Part shown: one piece after another, positions 15,101 through 26,320 of the stretch
Position numbering within the stretch: position 1 is the first letter of the stretch
Layout of the letters: each line of letters opens with the position of its first letter
NCBI GenBank assembly: GCA_963580455.1
Contig: OY756960.1
Coordinates: forward strand, 25,479,238-25,543,237
Source of the DNA: Euonymus europaeus
Lineage: Eukaryota > Streptophyta > Magnoliopsida > Celastrales > Celastraceae
DNA: 64,000 nucleotides
Reading direction: 5' to 3'
Notes under the pieces: generated by a model
The model's database searches: none
Told to the model about the DNA's origin: nothing
Seen by the model: only the letters and a program-made list of their open reading frames with translations
Program-made: the position numbers and the translations under genes

Positions 15101-18100
15101 AAACTTTGAGAAATTGACATTGGGCAACAAAAGGAGAAGAATAGCAATCACCAGAAAAGAGCCCAAAAAAAGGAAATGTGAATGTGACAAATGCTGCCAG
15201 TGCAGCATATATAGTAACTACTAGAAAGAACAGCTCCCACCACTAGAGTGACTTGCACCAGAACAAACAGATGAAAAATTGACTTAGAGGTCCTATACAA
15301 AGAAAACCAGAACTACTAATTCATAGTGACTTAGCAGAAGATAAAAGCCTCGAGAAGTCTTCGTATGGGGGAAAGGACTCTAACGCAAATAAACTTCAAT
15401 TTGAAGCTAGCAAAGATAACCAGGAGAAAACTTCATGTAACAAGTTGCCACAAATAAGAAAAGAAGAACTCAAACCTAGCACCCTCACCAAAAGCAACCT
15501 CAAATTCTGCAAGTGACTTGCACCAGAACAAACAGATGAAAAGTTGACTTAAAGGCCCTATATACAGAAAACCAGAAGGTCCAGAACTACTAATTCTTAG
15601 TGACTTAGCAGAAGATAAAAGACTTGAGGAGTCTTTGTATGGGGGAAAGGACTCTAACGCAAATAAACTTCAATTTGAAGCTAGCAAAGATAACCAAGAG
15701 AAAACTTCATGTAACAAGTTGCCACAAATAAGAAAAGAAGAACTCAAACCTAGCACCCTCACCAAAAGCAGCCTCAAATTCTGGAAGCAGAAGAAAACTA
15801 TTCAACTTAAGACACAAAATAAAAGAGAAAATCAAACCTCTTCAACAAGGCGCCGTCGCTTCCCCCCAGATCGGTTGGGCCTACTAGAACCAAACTGCGT
15901 ACACACTATGCCAGAAAAAGAATTTGAAACTAATTTGCAGCAACACAATGCAGCATCTTTCCGTGTGCCTCCATCCTCATCATCCAAATATACAACAACT
16001 GATTCTCTTGCAAACTCAAGGAGTTCATGACCCTGGCCAAGAAGTAGCTTCAGAGCAAAATTTTAAGAGCACGTATGTTGCAGAACAGATAACGTCTTGA
16101 ATTAAACCTTGAAATTAAAACGAGCAAGAGTTTGCAGAGCAAGTTGTACTAAGGCTGGACCGCTGAAGTCAGAAACTTGTTGTGTTGGATTCACCATATT
16201 GACCCGAACCATGCCAACAGCTGCCCTGGCCTGCGAATAGTGGGACTTTGAGAGAACAAGTGAAATGCAGTCTAGCAGCCGATCTTGAATTGTTGGCAGC
16301 AATGATGGGATACTGAAAAACAAGCCAGTGTCAGGTAAATATACATAGCTCAATAAAATCAATTGCAAAAAAATTCAGAATGGTCGACGATGAGTCAATG
16401 ACCCTGTACCTGACAGTTACTTGCTCTAGGGCATCAACAAGTGTCGGAGAAAGACCAGCAGAGAACATAACATCCAAAAGACCTCGAACATGAGGCTCCA
16501 TAGCAGGGCCCATTGCTTTTGCTATGTTCCCAACACAAGCCAGGGCCTCAAGCGAGGGTCTACCTCTCCGTGGAGCAATCTAGATAATCCCAAAAAAAAA
16601 GTAGAGGCCGGGCAAAAGAGAAGGGAGAGGGAGAGAGAACAATCAAATTTTAGTTCTTATGAAACTCATGGCAGAAATCAAGAGTATACAAGTTACATAG
16701 TGCAATGAGACAAGAAATGAACTATCATGTCGAAAAAGAGTCATGCTAGGAAGCAGCAACGGTCACTTACAGCATCACGTAAGTGAGACATTATTGTCGG
16801 CAAATAGTGCACAAGCTCGCCATCTAAAGCACCAGCCATCTCCCCAAGTGCAATGAACCCACTTCCACGTTCAGCTGGTAACCGAAGAACATCAAGAATG
16901 TGATTCATGCATATCTGCAAGACATTGCAGCTTACAGATTAATTTTTTTAAAAAAAAAATTATTAACTAAGCAAGATGCTTTTCCCATAAAATGTTCTCG
17001 ACATCATCCCTGACTGTATAGTTTCAGTAGAAGTCACATCACACACCGTTAGATAGTTTGTAACAAAACGATCGCGCAGAAAATGAGCAATGCGAGGTAG
17101 CAAAGAAGTTATGCTGAGACGAACAAGTCGATCCCGGTGCTGTAGGTATCTCAGAACAATGTCAGCAACTTCTCTGTAACGTGACATCATAAACTCACCC
17201 GTATTCCTGCAAAGACAATATTCTGGTTAATACTACATTGCACTATAATCAATCGACAGATGTCAAGCACACGAGGGCTAAAATGCAATATCTGTTTGAC
17301 ACATAAAAGAAAGCATTTAACATTACCTTATGAGCCAGTCTATGTATAAAACACTGCTCCAGTAGAGGAGACATATTTTTATTATTAACCATCTCTAAAG
17401 GACATGCAAGCTCCTATGCGTGGCTGCCATGTCATGTATTAACTTTCAATTTGGCTTCTTTATTGGCACATACCAAGGGATGGACTAAAACACAATATCA
17501 CTCTTCGTCAGATATCAGGTTTTCAAGTATTTCGTAGTTCGTAACTATTTCATTACAGTATGCTAAAAAAATCCTTAGGATATTGCCACAACTGATACAA
17601 AGAACCTTCTTGTATCAAAATTGTGATCTAAAGGTGTCATGCCACATTCGGAAGACAAAAAAACTTCAACAAATTAAAGCAACAGTTTTAGCTATGATAT
17701 TCTCAACTTCATATACATATTCCCATTTAGAACTCCCAACATACAATAAAAAGAAACTCATGAACGGAATTTTTTTTATTAAAGCACCAACTATGTGCAA
17801 AAACAATCAACAAAAAGCAAAGCAAAGGACTCAAAAAATATTGTCACAAAAAAAGGGAGCCAAAGGTTCAACCAATCCAAAAAAATATCAAGGAAAAAGT
17901 CTAAGGAAGCTTCATTGCCAGTGAAAATTCTATTGTCTCTCTTTCCAAATCATTCACATAATTTCCAAAAGAAAAGACTGTACGTCTTCCTCTTAGAGTT
18001 GTAGGTGCTAAGGGAACTCCAGATAATTCAGTACAATTCGATTATAGAAAGCCTAAAAGCATAAACAAAAATGAACTCAATATGCTATCATTTGGCCCCA

Positions 18101-21100
18101 ACAGGCAACTCACTTATTATTATTTCATTTACAAAACAAATGCTTTTATGACAGATATTGCCAGGCACCCGATATCGGGATAAATATATAGGGACAGATA
18201 ATTGCCACCGCCCATCAAAAATATACGAACTGCAAAGATCATATAGCGATAAAAAAAAATTAAAAATGTGGATGGGAATAAGTTCAGACAAAATGTGAAA
18301 TCTATAGATATCGCCAAACAGGATGAAAATGAGTAGCTATAAAGGCAATGATAAAAATACAGAACACAAAAAAGAGGCAAGTAGGAGCTCTTTTCGTAAA
18401 CCAATTTACATGAGCCATGGAAACAAACTAGTGCAGAAGCTGAAAACTGCTAGCCCATGTAAGAAAATTACTCATTTTACAAACCTTAACAGCTCTCCAA
18501 CTGCAAGTAAAGAACCATGTATGCTGTGGACAGGAGCATTTTTACCCAAGCCATCTTGTGTAGCCTCGAACATCCGATAATACCTGTCAGGAACCCAACA
18601 TGACTAAATCCATTATGCCAACGAAGTATTCTTGAAAAACACTACTTAAAAGAAAATGAATTCAATACATTTGAAAAACATTAAGTTTGGATGCCAGACA
18701 AAATTTTCCCTCATCACCATTCAGGCATTCACGTAGTTTCACTCCATTCCCTAAAGCAGATAAATGATAAATCCTCTACGAAGCATACCAAAGCTAAACA
18801 GGACCAGTAGTTAACCTTGTGTAGTCTAATCTTTGCCATTGGTTAAGTAAAAAAAGTATGGAAGAGGAAAATATATCAGTAGATGTAATGATCTTATTTC
18901 TTGCGGATGATTGTACATAGGAGATTAATGAATATAGCATCTCTTTTTCACTATTCAAAAAAAAAAAAAAAAAAAAGATTAATCCCCAAATTGCTATTAC
19001 ACTTTCAAGCACCATAACAGCATGAGCCTTGAACAAGTAAACAATAAGGTGACAATCTTCCATTCCATAGCCCACTTGTCCACCATTGGATTATTCGCTT
19101 CCATTTTGGCTAATATACTGGCAGTTAAAAAAAATATATTACAGCCTATGAAGCAGGCACTGGTATCGAGATTAAAATAAAAAAAAGGTCAGAGTTGTGC
19201 ATGGCATAGCAGCTCAAAGTAGTTATAAGATGTCTTTACATTATCATCATGTCATTTTAGACCTTATCCCAAGAGTATGGGGTTTGCTATATGAATCTGA
19301 AAAATTAATGAGAATCCACTACGTGCATTTGTTTCCGCCATTCATTTCTATATATGATCATACTTTCACCAACTCTAATTGAATCCATATCCGTTCTTAC
19401 TACTACAAGTTATGTCATTTTAGGTCGTCTTTGATTCCTACTTTCTCATATGCAATTATCTCGGTTCCCTAATTGCCGCGCCACTATCTCTACATTGTGT
19501 ATGTCATGGAATCTTAAACGGCATCCTTGCAACTTATCTTCAACTTATCTTCAATTGGTGCTACTCCTATCTTAAATATAATAATATCATTTCTTATCCT
19601 ATCATCCAATTAGATTGTTTGTTTGTTTGTTCCATTGTCCGCTCTTACTAAATAATGGGCATAGGAAGCCTCTGCAAATTCTTTTCACATTCTTGTTAGT
19701 GCACAGGTTGCTCTGGGTTACAACAATTTATTTTCTTAGTCCATGAAAATCAATCTATGACTCTAGAGATAAACAACAACCTCAACTACTAAAATTTAAA
19801 TGGTAAGAGAAATAAAAATTCATCAAATTAGCTGTATTCCACTACAGAACCTAGAATACTTCACAATGTGCTTTTGATTTCCCTCCTTTGTCCCATTTGT
19901 TAGTTATTGACAACCGATAATCAGACACATACATTGTGAAAATAATAAAATTAAACTAACCACTGTACACGCCAGCGCGTCTCACGCTTTTCAATTACTC
20001 GAAGACAAGCACGCAAGGCCTCCACAGCACGTTCTCGAACAGCTAATGTTGGATGCCTCAATGCAACCCAGATAACATCAACAAATTCAGGCACATGAAT
20101 GTTGAAAACCGTGGAAGCATGTTCAGCCATTTCCTACAGTAAATCAGTAATCAATACATAAATCTTGCGTCCTAGGTATAACCACAAAAACTGACAAAAG
20201 AAACGAACCAAAAATTTATTACAATTACTAGAAGTTCAAGATAACTTAGCACTTCCAGGCGAAGGAATACTCTGTGCTTGAAGTAAAATACTATAGTTAC
20301 AGATAATAGTGCTAGCAGAAACATCAAACTTACTTTCAATATTAACACAGCTGCAAAAAGTCGATATTCTGCTCTATCCCCGTGAAGCCAGTCCAGTGCC
20401 ATTCTCACCTAAAACAACAATATATATCAGACATGACAACAACAAAAAAAATTAAAAAAAAAATAAAGAATGTAACCAACCTGAAACTCCACTTCATCAG
20501 CAGTCATGGCACCACCAGCCCTTGCTAGATGACCAAGAACCCTACTAGCAAGGACCAAAACTTCAGGATCCCTCTTTACCTCAAATACAGTACGCATGTA
20601 ATTAGAGAACTTTGAGACCTTGGAGGCATTCTCACCAAGTGCCACATCTATTAACTCATCAATGGCTCTTAAAGCTCCCAAATTCTCAGCAACATCATTA
20701 CTTTGCAAGAGAAAGGAAATACGATCGTACAACTGATCCATAAATCGAGAAAAAGCTTCTCCACTGAGATCACGTGCTTGTTCCTCCAGATGTTTTCTTA
20801 AAGCCAACGCAGAACCCTCCTGTAAAAAATTGAATATTAATAAAATCACAAGGTACGAGAGAAGGAAAAAATGCTTTAAAGCAGTTTATGCCCAAAACTG
20901 TCATTTCAAAAGTTTATCAGAGTATCAAGAAAATTCTGATAAGTAATACAGGTAATATTTTGCTATACTGAAAGCTAAGAGACTTGATCGGTGTTGTCCA
21001 ACAACTTACGCAAAACTCCAGAAACTCAGATAGGCATAAAGCAGCTCATCTAAAGAAGTGCTCGAAAACCAAATTATAGAGATCATCTTCCGCACAAACT

Positions 21101-21311
21101 ACGAAACAGAAAATTACAAAACTCGAATAGATTCCCTGCTAATTCAACAACTAGATTCACTTCAATTAAAACTCTGGCAGAACGAAGATAAAAATCTTGA
21201 TACCTTGGGGTTACCACGGGTGCAAAGGTCTTGTAGGATCCGATTGAGCGCCTCGAAGCTACCCCCCGATGCAACCCCAAGAAAGCGTAGGGACTGCGAA
21301 ACGGCGGCCAT
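190..21311 (-). CDS. TOR: Target of rapamycin (TOR) kinase, N-terminal 1520 codons (partial)
   Basis: TOR is the PI3K-related Ser/Thr kinase that couples nutrient and energy status to growth. The window holds 35 exons in frame; the gene continues past the left edge, so most of FAT and all of FRB and the kinase domain are not visible. Exons: 21204-21311, 20481-20819, 20334-20408, 19961-20133, 18485-18583, 17047-17206, 16771-16914, 16410-16579, 16108-16312, 15838-16032, 14789-14941, 12562-12683, 12326-12428, 12135-12230, 11746-11876, 10773-10875, 10513-10695, 10352-10444, 10199-10234, 10008-10106, 9819-9917, 9489-9651, 7665-7789, 7470-7522, 7046-7169, 6770-6955, 4108-4260, 3889-4041, 2080-2151, 1860-1994, 1686-1747, 1508-1605, 597-706, 341-514, 190-255. 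Residues 1 to about 1290 are helical HEAT-type repeat. FAT begins near residue 1295, where the segment [15 protein letters not shown] closely resembles animal mTOR. The start is the ATG at 21311 ([10 protein letters not shown]), followed by a 36-codon first exon. The largest intron (4261-6769) and several others carry transposon insertions. Identity is near certain; a few exon edges could be off by a codon. Confidence 0.96.
5177..5557. mobile_element. MITE, Tourist/Harbinger-like, in the largest TOR intron
   Basis: A 381-bp element has 15-bp terminal inverted repeats, GAGCAACCGCAATGG at the left and the complement of GAGCAACAACAATGG at the right (two mismatches). It is flanked by TAA on both sides (5174-5176 and 5558-5560), as expected of a PIF/Harbinger target duplication. 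It has no coding capacity. The interior is GT-rich on the plus strand, with repeats around TTGTTGATGTG. Confidence 0.8.
7883..8045 (+). mobile_element. tRNA-derived SINE in a TOR intron
   Basis: A pol III-like head is visible. Box A is TGGCCTAGTGGTAGAG near 7888, and a weak box B (ACAAATTCAATTCC) lies near 7927-7940. A body follows whose AAGGTATGAGTACATCC stretch is of the kind seen in dicot SINEs. The 3' end is placed by the CTTTT near 8040. I did not find a convincing target duplication, so both ends are approximate. Confidence 0.6.
8679..9040 (+). mobile_element. Poly(A)-tailed retroposed fragment with target duplication
   Basis: GATCTTATCAACAT occurs at 8665-8678 and again at 9041-9054, directly after an A8 tail. 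This 14-bp target duplication brackets a 362-bp insert. The insert's 3' part (GGCACCCCCTTGGTGCC, then AATAAA-like sequence and poly(A)) resembles plant LINE 3' ends; a similar end occurs near 42480. No reverse transcriptase is present, so this is a 5'-truncated LINE or a passenger moved by LINE machinery. It lies in the TOR intron between exons 22 and 23. Confidence 0.72.
15247..15785. repeat. Recent 265-bp tandem duplication in TOR intron 10
   Basis: The unit starting at 15247 (AGTGACTTGCACCAGAAC) repeats from 15512 with only a handful of substitutions and one insertion of about 10 bp (15577-15586 region). The second copy ends about 50 bp from the exon at 15838-16032. No exon sequence is duplicated, so the reading frame is unaffected. 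Confidence 0.9.
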
Positions 21312-21335
21312 TGAGTAACTCTACCTTGAACCCCT

Positions 21336-21344
21336 AAACCCTAG
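21336..21344. promoter_or_regulatory. Telo-box-like motif in the TOR 5' leader
   Basis: The sequence AAACCCTAG lies about 25 bp upstream of the TOR start codon, inside a CT-rich stretch typical of a plant 5' leader. Telo-boxes (AAACCCTAA) near transcription starts are known in plant genes of the translation machinery. A role at TOR is inference from motif and position, and the motif is short enough to occur by chance. Confidence 0.4.
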
Positions 21345-21728
21345 CTCTCTACCCCTGATTCTCTCTGCCAAGCAGATCTCGATACATCGGAAGAAAGAAG
21401 AAGACTGCAGTGACAGTTCATGCTGTTGGTGCTCGAAAAGGGGAGAATTTTTATCGCTTTAGAGATAGAGAAAACAAGGATATAGACGTTATCAGCACGC
21501 GCGGTGTGTGGCACCTTTCGAGAGATTTCTTCTAGGTTTCCTTGTTTTTGTCGTTTTACATTTAACACACTTTTAAGACAAAAACTATATATTACCAAAA
21601 TACCAACCTTCCAAAAATTCGGGAGATGGTTGGAGGACAGTGCTGCCCTCCAACAGTGCCCAGCGCACTAATAAATTTTAGAAAAATTATAACTGCTTAG
21701 AATAGGATTTAATATTACAAATCTAAAT

Positions 21729-21944
21729 GTCTAGAGCACATACCGTCAAGCGATATCTATCTTGTTATAAGTCTTAGCCGATGAACTCGAGGTTGTAAAT
21801 TCGAACTCTCGTAGAGTCATTCGACCACTTCTGAAGGGATGGGTGGCCACTAACGTGTAGTTGCACATCCTGCGACTTACATCTAGCAGTCATTTTCAGG
21901 GCAATGGTATGCCAAATGGGTTTCGATTTTTCAACCCCAAACTG
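21729..21944 (+). mobile_element. SINE with perfect 18-bp target-site duplication
   Basis: AATATTACAAATCTAAAT flanks this 216-bp insert at 21711-21728 and 21945-21962. Inside, the sequence GTAAATTCGAACTC near 21797 resembles a pol III box B; box A is degenerate. The body contains CCTGCGACTTACAT, also found in the last unit of the composite SINE at 36703-36921, so the two probably share a family 3' body. It sits upstream of TOR, beyond its 5' leader. Confidence 0.8.
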
Positions 21945-22398
21945 AATATTACAAATCTAAATATATTTTTATTTGAAACCAAATTTAAATTCCAGGTGAA
22001 AGAGGTATCACGACTTTTGTGACTAAAGAAGAGGGGGAAACTACTACACATAACTTGTAAAATCCTTCATAGTAGTAGTTTTCACTCTTCAATAATCTAC
22101 TCTTGTTTCATTGGGTATTTCATGTTTTGACCATAAATACAATCCATATGTGCTTGAAATCAATGACCCCTCCTGCAATATTTCTTAAATGTTCTTTCTT
22201 TTTATTATAATCGTCGAAAACAGGCAAAAAAGAAAGAAAGGAAGTAACGATGGTTATAGACATATAAGTAAGCTATATCTTCTATGATAACGGGTATCAT
22301 TTATTGCATAGCGTACTAATTGCCAATCTCCTGAGCCAGGGCAAAAGAAAAGACATTTACAGCGATACATACATTATAAAACCAAGCAGATTGTTTTA

Positions 22399-22716
22399 CT
22401 ACACTTGGTTCATAAATCTCATGCAGTAAATATGAATATTACTATTGTTAGCAATCCAAACGGTATAATTTGGATCAACTGGTGAAGGTTTTGGAATTGA
22501 GCCATCAACAAGACCTAACTTGCATTTGGCTGGAAGTGTCACGGTGATTGTTCTGCGCCATGGACCATCATAATTCTCATATGTGCGAAGTTCGGTAGTG
22601 AGGACGTGGTTTGGATTATCACTGTTTGACGAGTGATAAGGGTTCTGAGGATCTTCAAGAGGTGAAGACGGCGTTGTTCTTGATGTGAAAGAAGTCGTAG
22701 AAGGCAAAGATTCCAT
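22399..22716 (-). pseudogene. Isolated Ty1/copia gag N-terminal ORF
   Basis: A 105-codon ORF matches the copia-type gag N-terminal domain that precedes the zinc knuckle. Diagnostic blocks are NPYHSSNSDNPNHVL, ENYDGPWRR and KCKLGLVDGSIPKPS. It ends in a stop 11 codons after the block around DPNYTVW. No zinc knuckle, protease, integrase, reverse transcriptase or LTR follows on the minus strand, so it is a truncated retrotransposon remnant. The frame is open from ATG to stop, which leaves an expressed small protein possible but unsupported. Confidence 0.75.
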
Positions 22717-23139
22717 GATTCAAAGTAAGAAAACAGAGAACAAAGGTAGATTGACGATTGCGCAAATGAATTTAGACAGAAAATAAGTGATGACGATTAT
22801 AGAAGCATTTCCTCTTATACCATGTTAAATCTCATGCACTAAAGATGAATCTTACTATATGTTTAAATCATAATGATATGCAAAAGCTTAAATCGAATAT
22901 GCTTGAACTTAATAATAATTGCAGAGCACTGCAAAACATAGAGAAAAAGTTCAGAGACAAATATGAATCAGGGTGAGAGATAGAGTCATAAATCAAGTCT
23001 AAACTAGTACACGTGTAGACAATTTGTCAGTGACAACCCAGAAGCAGGGCCCAAATTACTGTCTGTCAAGGCTAATCTAGGTCAGAAACTAACTGGTGAT
23101 TAATTCATATAATGGACAGCTGCACTATTATATATACGG
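22717..23139. other. Spacer without recognised gene
   Basis: AT-rich DNA between the copia remnant and the stop codon of the membrane-protein gene. It should contain that gene's 3' UTR next to 23139. I see no ORF or repeat I can name. Confidence 0.6.
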
Positions 23140-26100
23140 TCACGGAGAAACGACTTGTTTTCTAATCCTGCTTGAGCGCCTAACTGGTGTGACAATCTCT
23201 TCCTCTCCATCTCCCTTCAAATGAAAAACAGGCAGAAAAAGTAAGAAACATGTCAGTGAGAAACTTGCAATCTTGCTGGGAATTGTAAAAAATCCATTCA
23301 GAATAGAAAACTCACATTCTTGCAGTGAATCTTCTCATAAGTGGTGAAACTACCGTAAGAAGGTGAACCCATAGAGTAATCAGATGAAGCATAAGACTCT
23401 CTTCTGTAGCTTTTCGTAGGCCTTTTTTCATTGCTTTGAGTTTCATTTAACCTCAAACTCTTCTTGTTATAAGATGAACTTTTCTGTAAGCTGCTCATTT
23501 CTGAGGGGCATGACTCTCCCACAGTTTCGGCTTCTTTCTGCCAAATCCTCGAAGATATCTCCTGGAAGTTGTACTCCACATTGACTGACTTTGGGTCATC
23601 AGCCATTTTGTTAGGCACCGGTGCATGTCCTACTCGAATTTCAGCATTAGGTGAACGAGCTGCTTCTTTCGATCTATACAAGAAAACATTTGCAGTAACT
23701 AGACTAAGAAGCAGCAAAATATATCCCAGCGAGTCGAATGATGAGAATTTGTATTTTAACATATTAGTCAAATCCATTTTTCCTGAAGTTTGTGGAGTCT
23801 CCAACCAAACATCAGTTTCTGAGCTGCCATGGTCATCCTCTAGTTTGATGGCATTGTCTTCAAGGTCTATAATACCTTGCGACTTCATAGCAGGACTTTC
23901 AACTATTTCTTCGGTCTGCTTTTCTGCCGAAACATGTCCTTCAATTACTGCAACCTGTGCAGTGATATTGACTACTTCAAATTTCGGTTTTCTGTCTTCA
24001 GCCAAGAAATTATCTAAGCTGTCTTGTTTTTCATTTACTGCAACCTGGACAGTGACGTTGACTTCTTCAAATTTCGGTTCTACATCTTCAGCCAAGACAT
24101 TATCTAAGCTGCCTTGTTTTTTTCTCTCTTCCCCTGCTTGGACTTTGTAGGCCTCCTCATCTACATAATCTGAATCTTCAATTTTTGTGGTGTCTTGTAT
24201 ATCCTTTCCCCGGTCTGCTGCAACTTCATACACGTCATCATCATGATCCAAATCTTCATACCCTTCCAGCATCAAATTTTCAGCAGCATTCTCAATTTTA
24301 GGCTTCACCTCAATAGGTTCATTCTTCTTTTCTGTTTCTAAACCCTTGTGATCAAACAGCTGATACCAGTCGAGCAAATGATCATCAATCAAATCAGTCA
24401 AATTACCAAACTGCGAAGGACTTTCTTTGTGCATGCCTCTTAAAGTTAGAATCAACTCAGAAATGTAAGATTTCGCTGACCATAGCCTTAAATTGTGAGC
24501 TAGCTGATCAAGGTTGGATTTTGCAATTTTAGTGACTACGGGTGGGGCATGTAGCTTAGAGAAGCTAAAGTCTTTAAACACTGTAGGATACTTAACAGGT
24601 GAATCAGTAGCTGAGAACACAAAACAAGTAACTGACACGAACAAAAGAAAAGCAACAAACTTTAATCTTGCACAGAAGCGTGGCTTGGTCCACTTGGATA
24701 CCCCTTTTGCTTCAACTGCCCCCTTGGGCATGTTACGACCAATAGGCGGTAATTCAGTTTTATGCAGTTCTTCCACATCTTCCTCCTCTTCATCAATACT
24801 GTCATTTGATGACATGCTTTCAGGTTCTTTCTCCAAATTCTCAGATTGTGATTCTTCAGTAATTTCTTTATCTGACGAACTTTCAAGCAGAAAACTCTCC
24901 TCAAGTTGCTTGGCTTCATTCCCCTTAAGAAAAAACTCTATTCGCGGATTGGGTTTATAATGAAGAAACTGGGGCCTTGGTGACAAGTAATTATTCTTAG
25001 GATCATATGGAGGAATCTGTGGATCAGCATCAAGAGGTGCTAAACTAGGAGAAAGAGGCCTGGGGCTAATCTTGAAACTTGGCTCAACACTATCAAGATC
25101 AGCTTCACCTGTAACAGCCTCCATTGATGACTCCAAATCATTCCCGTAAACCAAAGGAAGCTTGATATCAGGACACGACTCACATTTCGTAGCTTCCTTG
25201 AACTTCTCATCAGTAATGGTAGAGCCAAATGAGGACTCAGTTTCATTCGGAATCGGAACTCTCTCCAGTTGTGGATCCACAGCTTCCATTGGAAGACTTT
25301 TTGATTCAGAAAGCGAAAAAGAAGCGCGTGCCGGATCATTCCTTTCAACCAATATTTTCTTTTTTGGAGAGGCACTGACTTTTGAGGCTGCAGAGATCGT
25401 TGGAGACATGAAATTCTTTGTACCTTTTGTAGCGGCTGGCGATCGGAGTTTTGCAGCCTTTTGATTAGGGCCTTTTCCATTTTCTTTGTCTTCAAGCTCG
25501 CGAAAAGAAATTACTACATTTTCTCGACTCATGGAGTTTCTTCGTGGAGTATCTGTAGTCAACATTCCACAACTAACAAATGAAAATTCAGGGAAAAAAA
25601 TAGAAACACAAAGGGTATGACTAAATGGAGCCCAAAAACTGAACTCAATTGAACAAGAGAACAAAACAGGCAAGATATTCTGTTGAGCATTTAAGCTTCA
25701 GAATAAAATACCAGCGAACTTTTTTCTTTTCCTTGGAAAATAAGGCACATTATTCATTCAGATATAAAAGCTAAATTACCAAAAGTACACGTTTATGCAA
25801 TATTTCGGTCAATTTCAATTGAGGCCCAGAAAACATATTCTTTTCACATTTCTCCCATTTTTCTTTTCAACCAAACAGAACATTACCTGTGATAAATTCC
25901 CAGTAATTTCATGGTGTATTCTCAGATTTTTCTGGTTTCTAGATTTTCGAATTTTCTGCCATGAAGATTGAAGACAAGGCGAATGGGTTGCATCAAGTAC
26001 ATTATCAATTTTGAAGAAACAAACAAAATTTATCAACATTTCATATCCTAATCATTGGTTCTTTTCCATTTTATTTGCAACCAAACAAAACAAAATCTAA

Positions 26101-26320
26101 CTGATGAAATCTTGAATTCAAAGAAGACAGAACCTGAAGGGGTATTAGCAGGGGTATTCGGGTTCAACCCTCGGATGTTTGTGTTTATCGATGGCTTGCT
26201 GAACGGATTTCCAGTCAAACTCCTTCTCACGGGGTCTCTGGTCTCCGAGTTTCTTGAATTAAGGTTTGGCTTGCTTGAGACGGTAGAGGAAGAAGTTGTC
26301 ATCGGTGCTGGCACAACCAT
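23140..26320 (-). CDS. Acidic two-helix transmembrane protein of unknown function (832 aa)
   Basis: Three exons: 26134-26320, 23316-25552 and 23140-23214, together 833 codons including the stop. The start is the ATG opening MVVPAPMTTSSS. Exon 1 joins exon 2 within a GAT codon (TPS-D-TPRRNSMS). The N-terminal half is Ser/Pro-rich and probably disordered (SPKKKILVE, PLSPSLAPL). An acidic stretch (SIDEEEEDVEEL) precedes a basic patch and hydrophobic helix 1 near residues 359-376 (KFVAFLLFVSVTCFVF). A long, very acidic middle contains a 30-aa tandem repeat. Helix 2 lies near 673-688 (YILLLLSLVTANVFLY). The last exon adds 24 residues with TPVRRSSRIRKQV, a basic tail resembling a nuclear or DNA-binding motif. 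It looks like a plant family annotated only as transmembrane protein; I know no function. Whether the helices are in the ER, envelope or elsewhere cannot be seen. Confidence 0.85.
23934..24113 (-). repeat. In-frame 90-bp tandem repeat within the membrane-protein gene
   Basis: Two adjacent 30-codon units (protein residues about 543-572 and 573-602) share the pattern SLDN-LAED, then KFE-VN, then QVAV. They differ at roughly a third of positions, so the duplication is older than the intron and SINE duplications in this window. Each unit adds negative charge between the two membrane helices. Confidence 0.85.

Noticed and set aside
15635..16030. 131-codon plus-strand ORF
   Set aside because: Covers a TOR exon in antisense plus the intronic tandem duplication; no recognisable protein.
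17583..18004. Overlapping Lys-rich plus-strand ORFs
   Set aside because: AT-rich TOR intron; lysine richness reflects AAA codons, and no motif is present.
18956..18977. Long poly(A) tract in a TOR intron
   Set aside because: Could be a retroposon tail, but I found no target duplication or recognisable body, so I did not call an element.
23569..24150. 193-codon ORF on the plus strand
   Set aside because: It lies antisense within the large exon of the membrane-protein gene, has no family motif, and is explained by that exon's composition.
24514..24960. 148-codon plus-strand ORF
   Set aside because: Antisense shadow of the same exon; its Ser-rich run is the complement of the acidic coding stretch.
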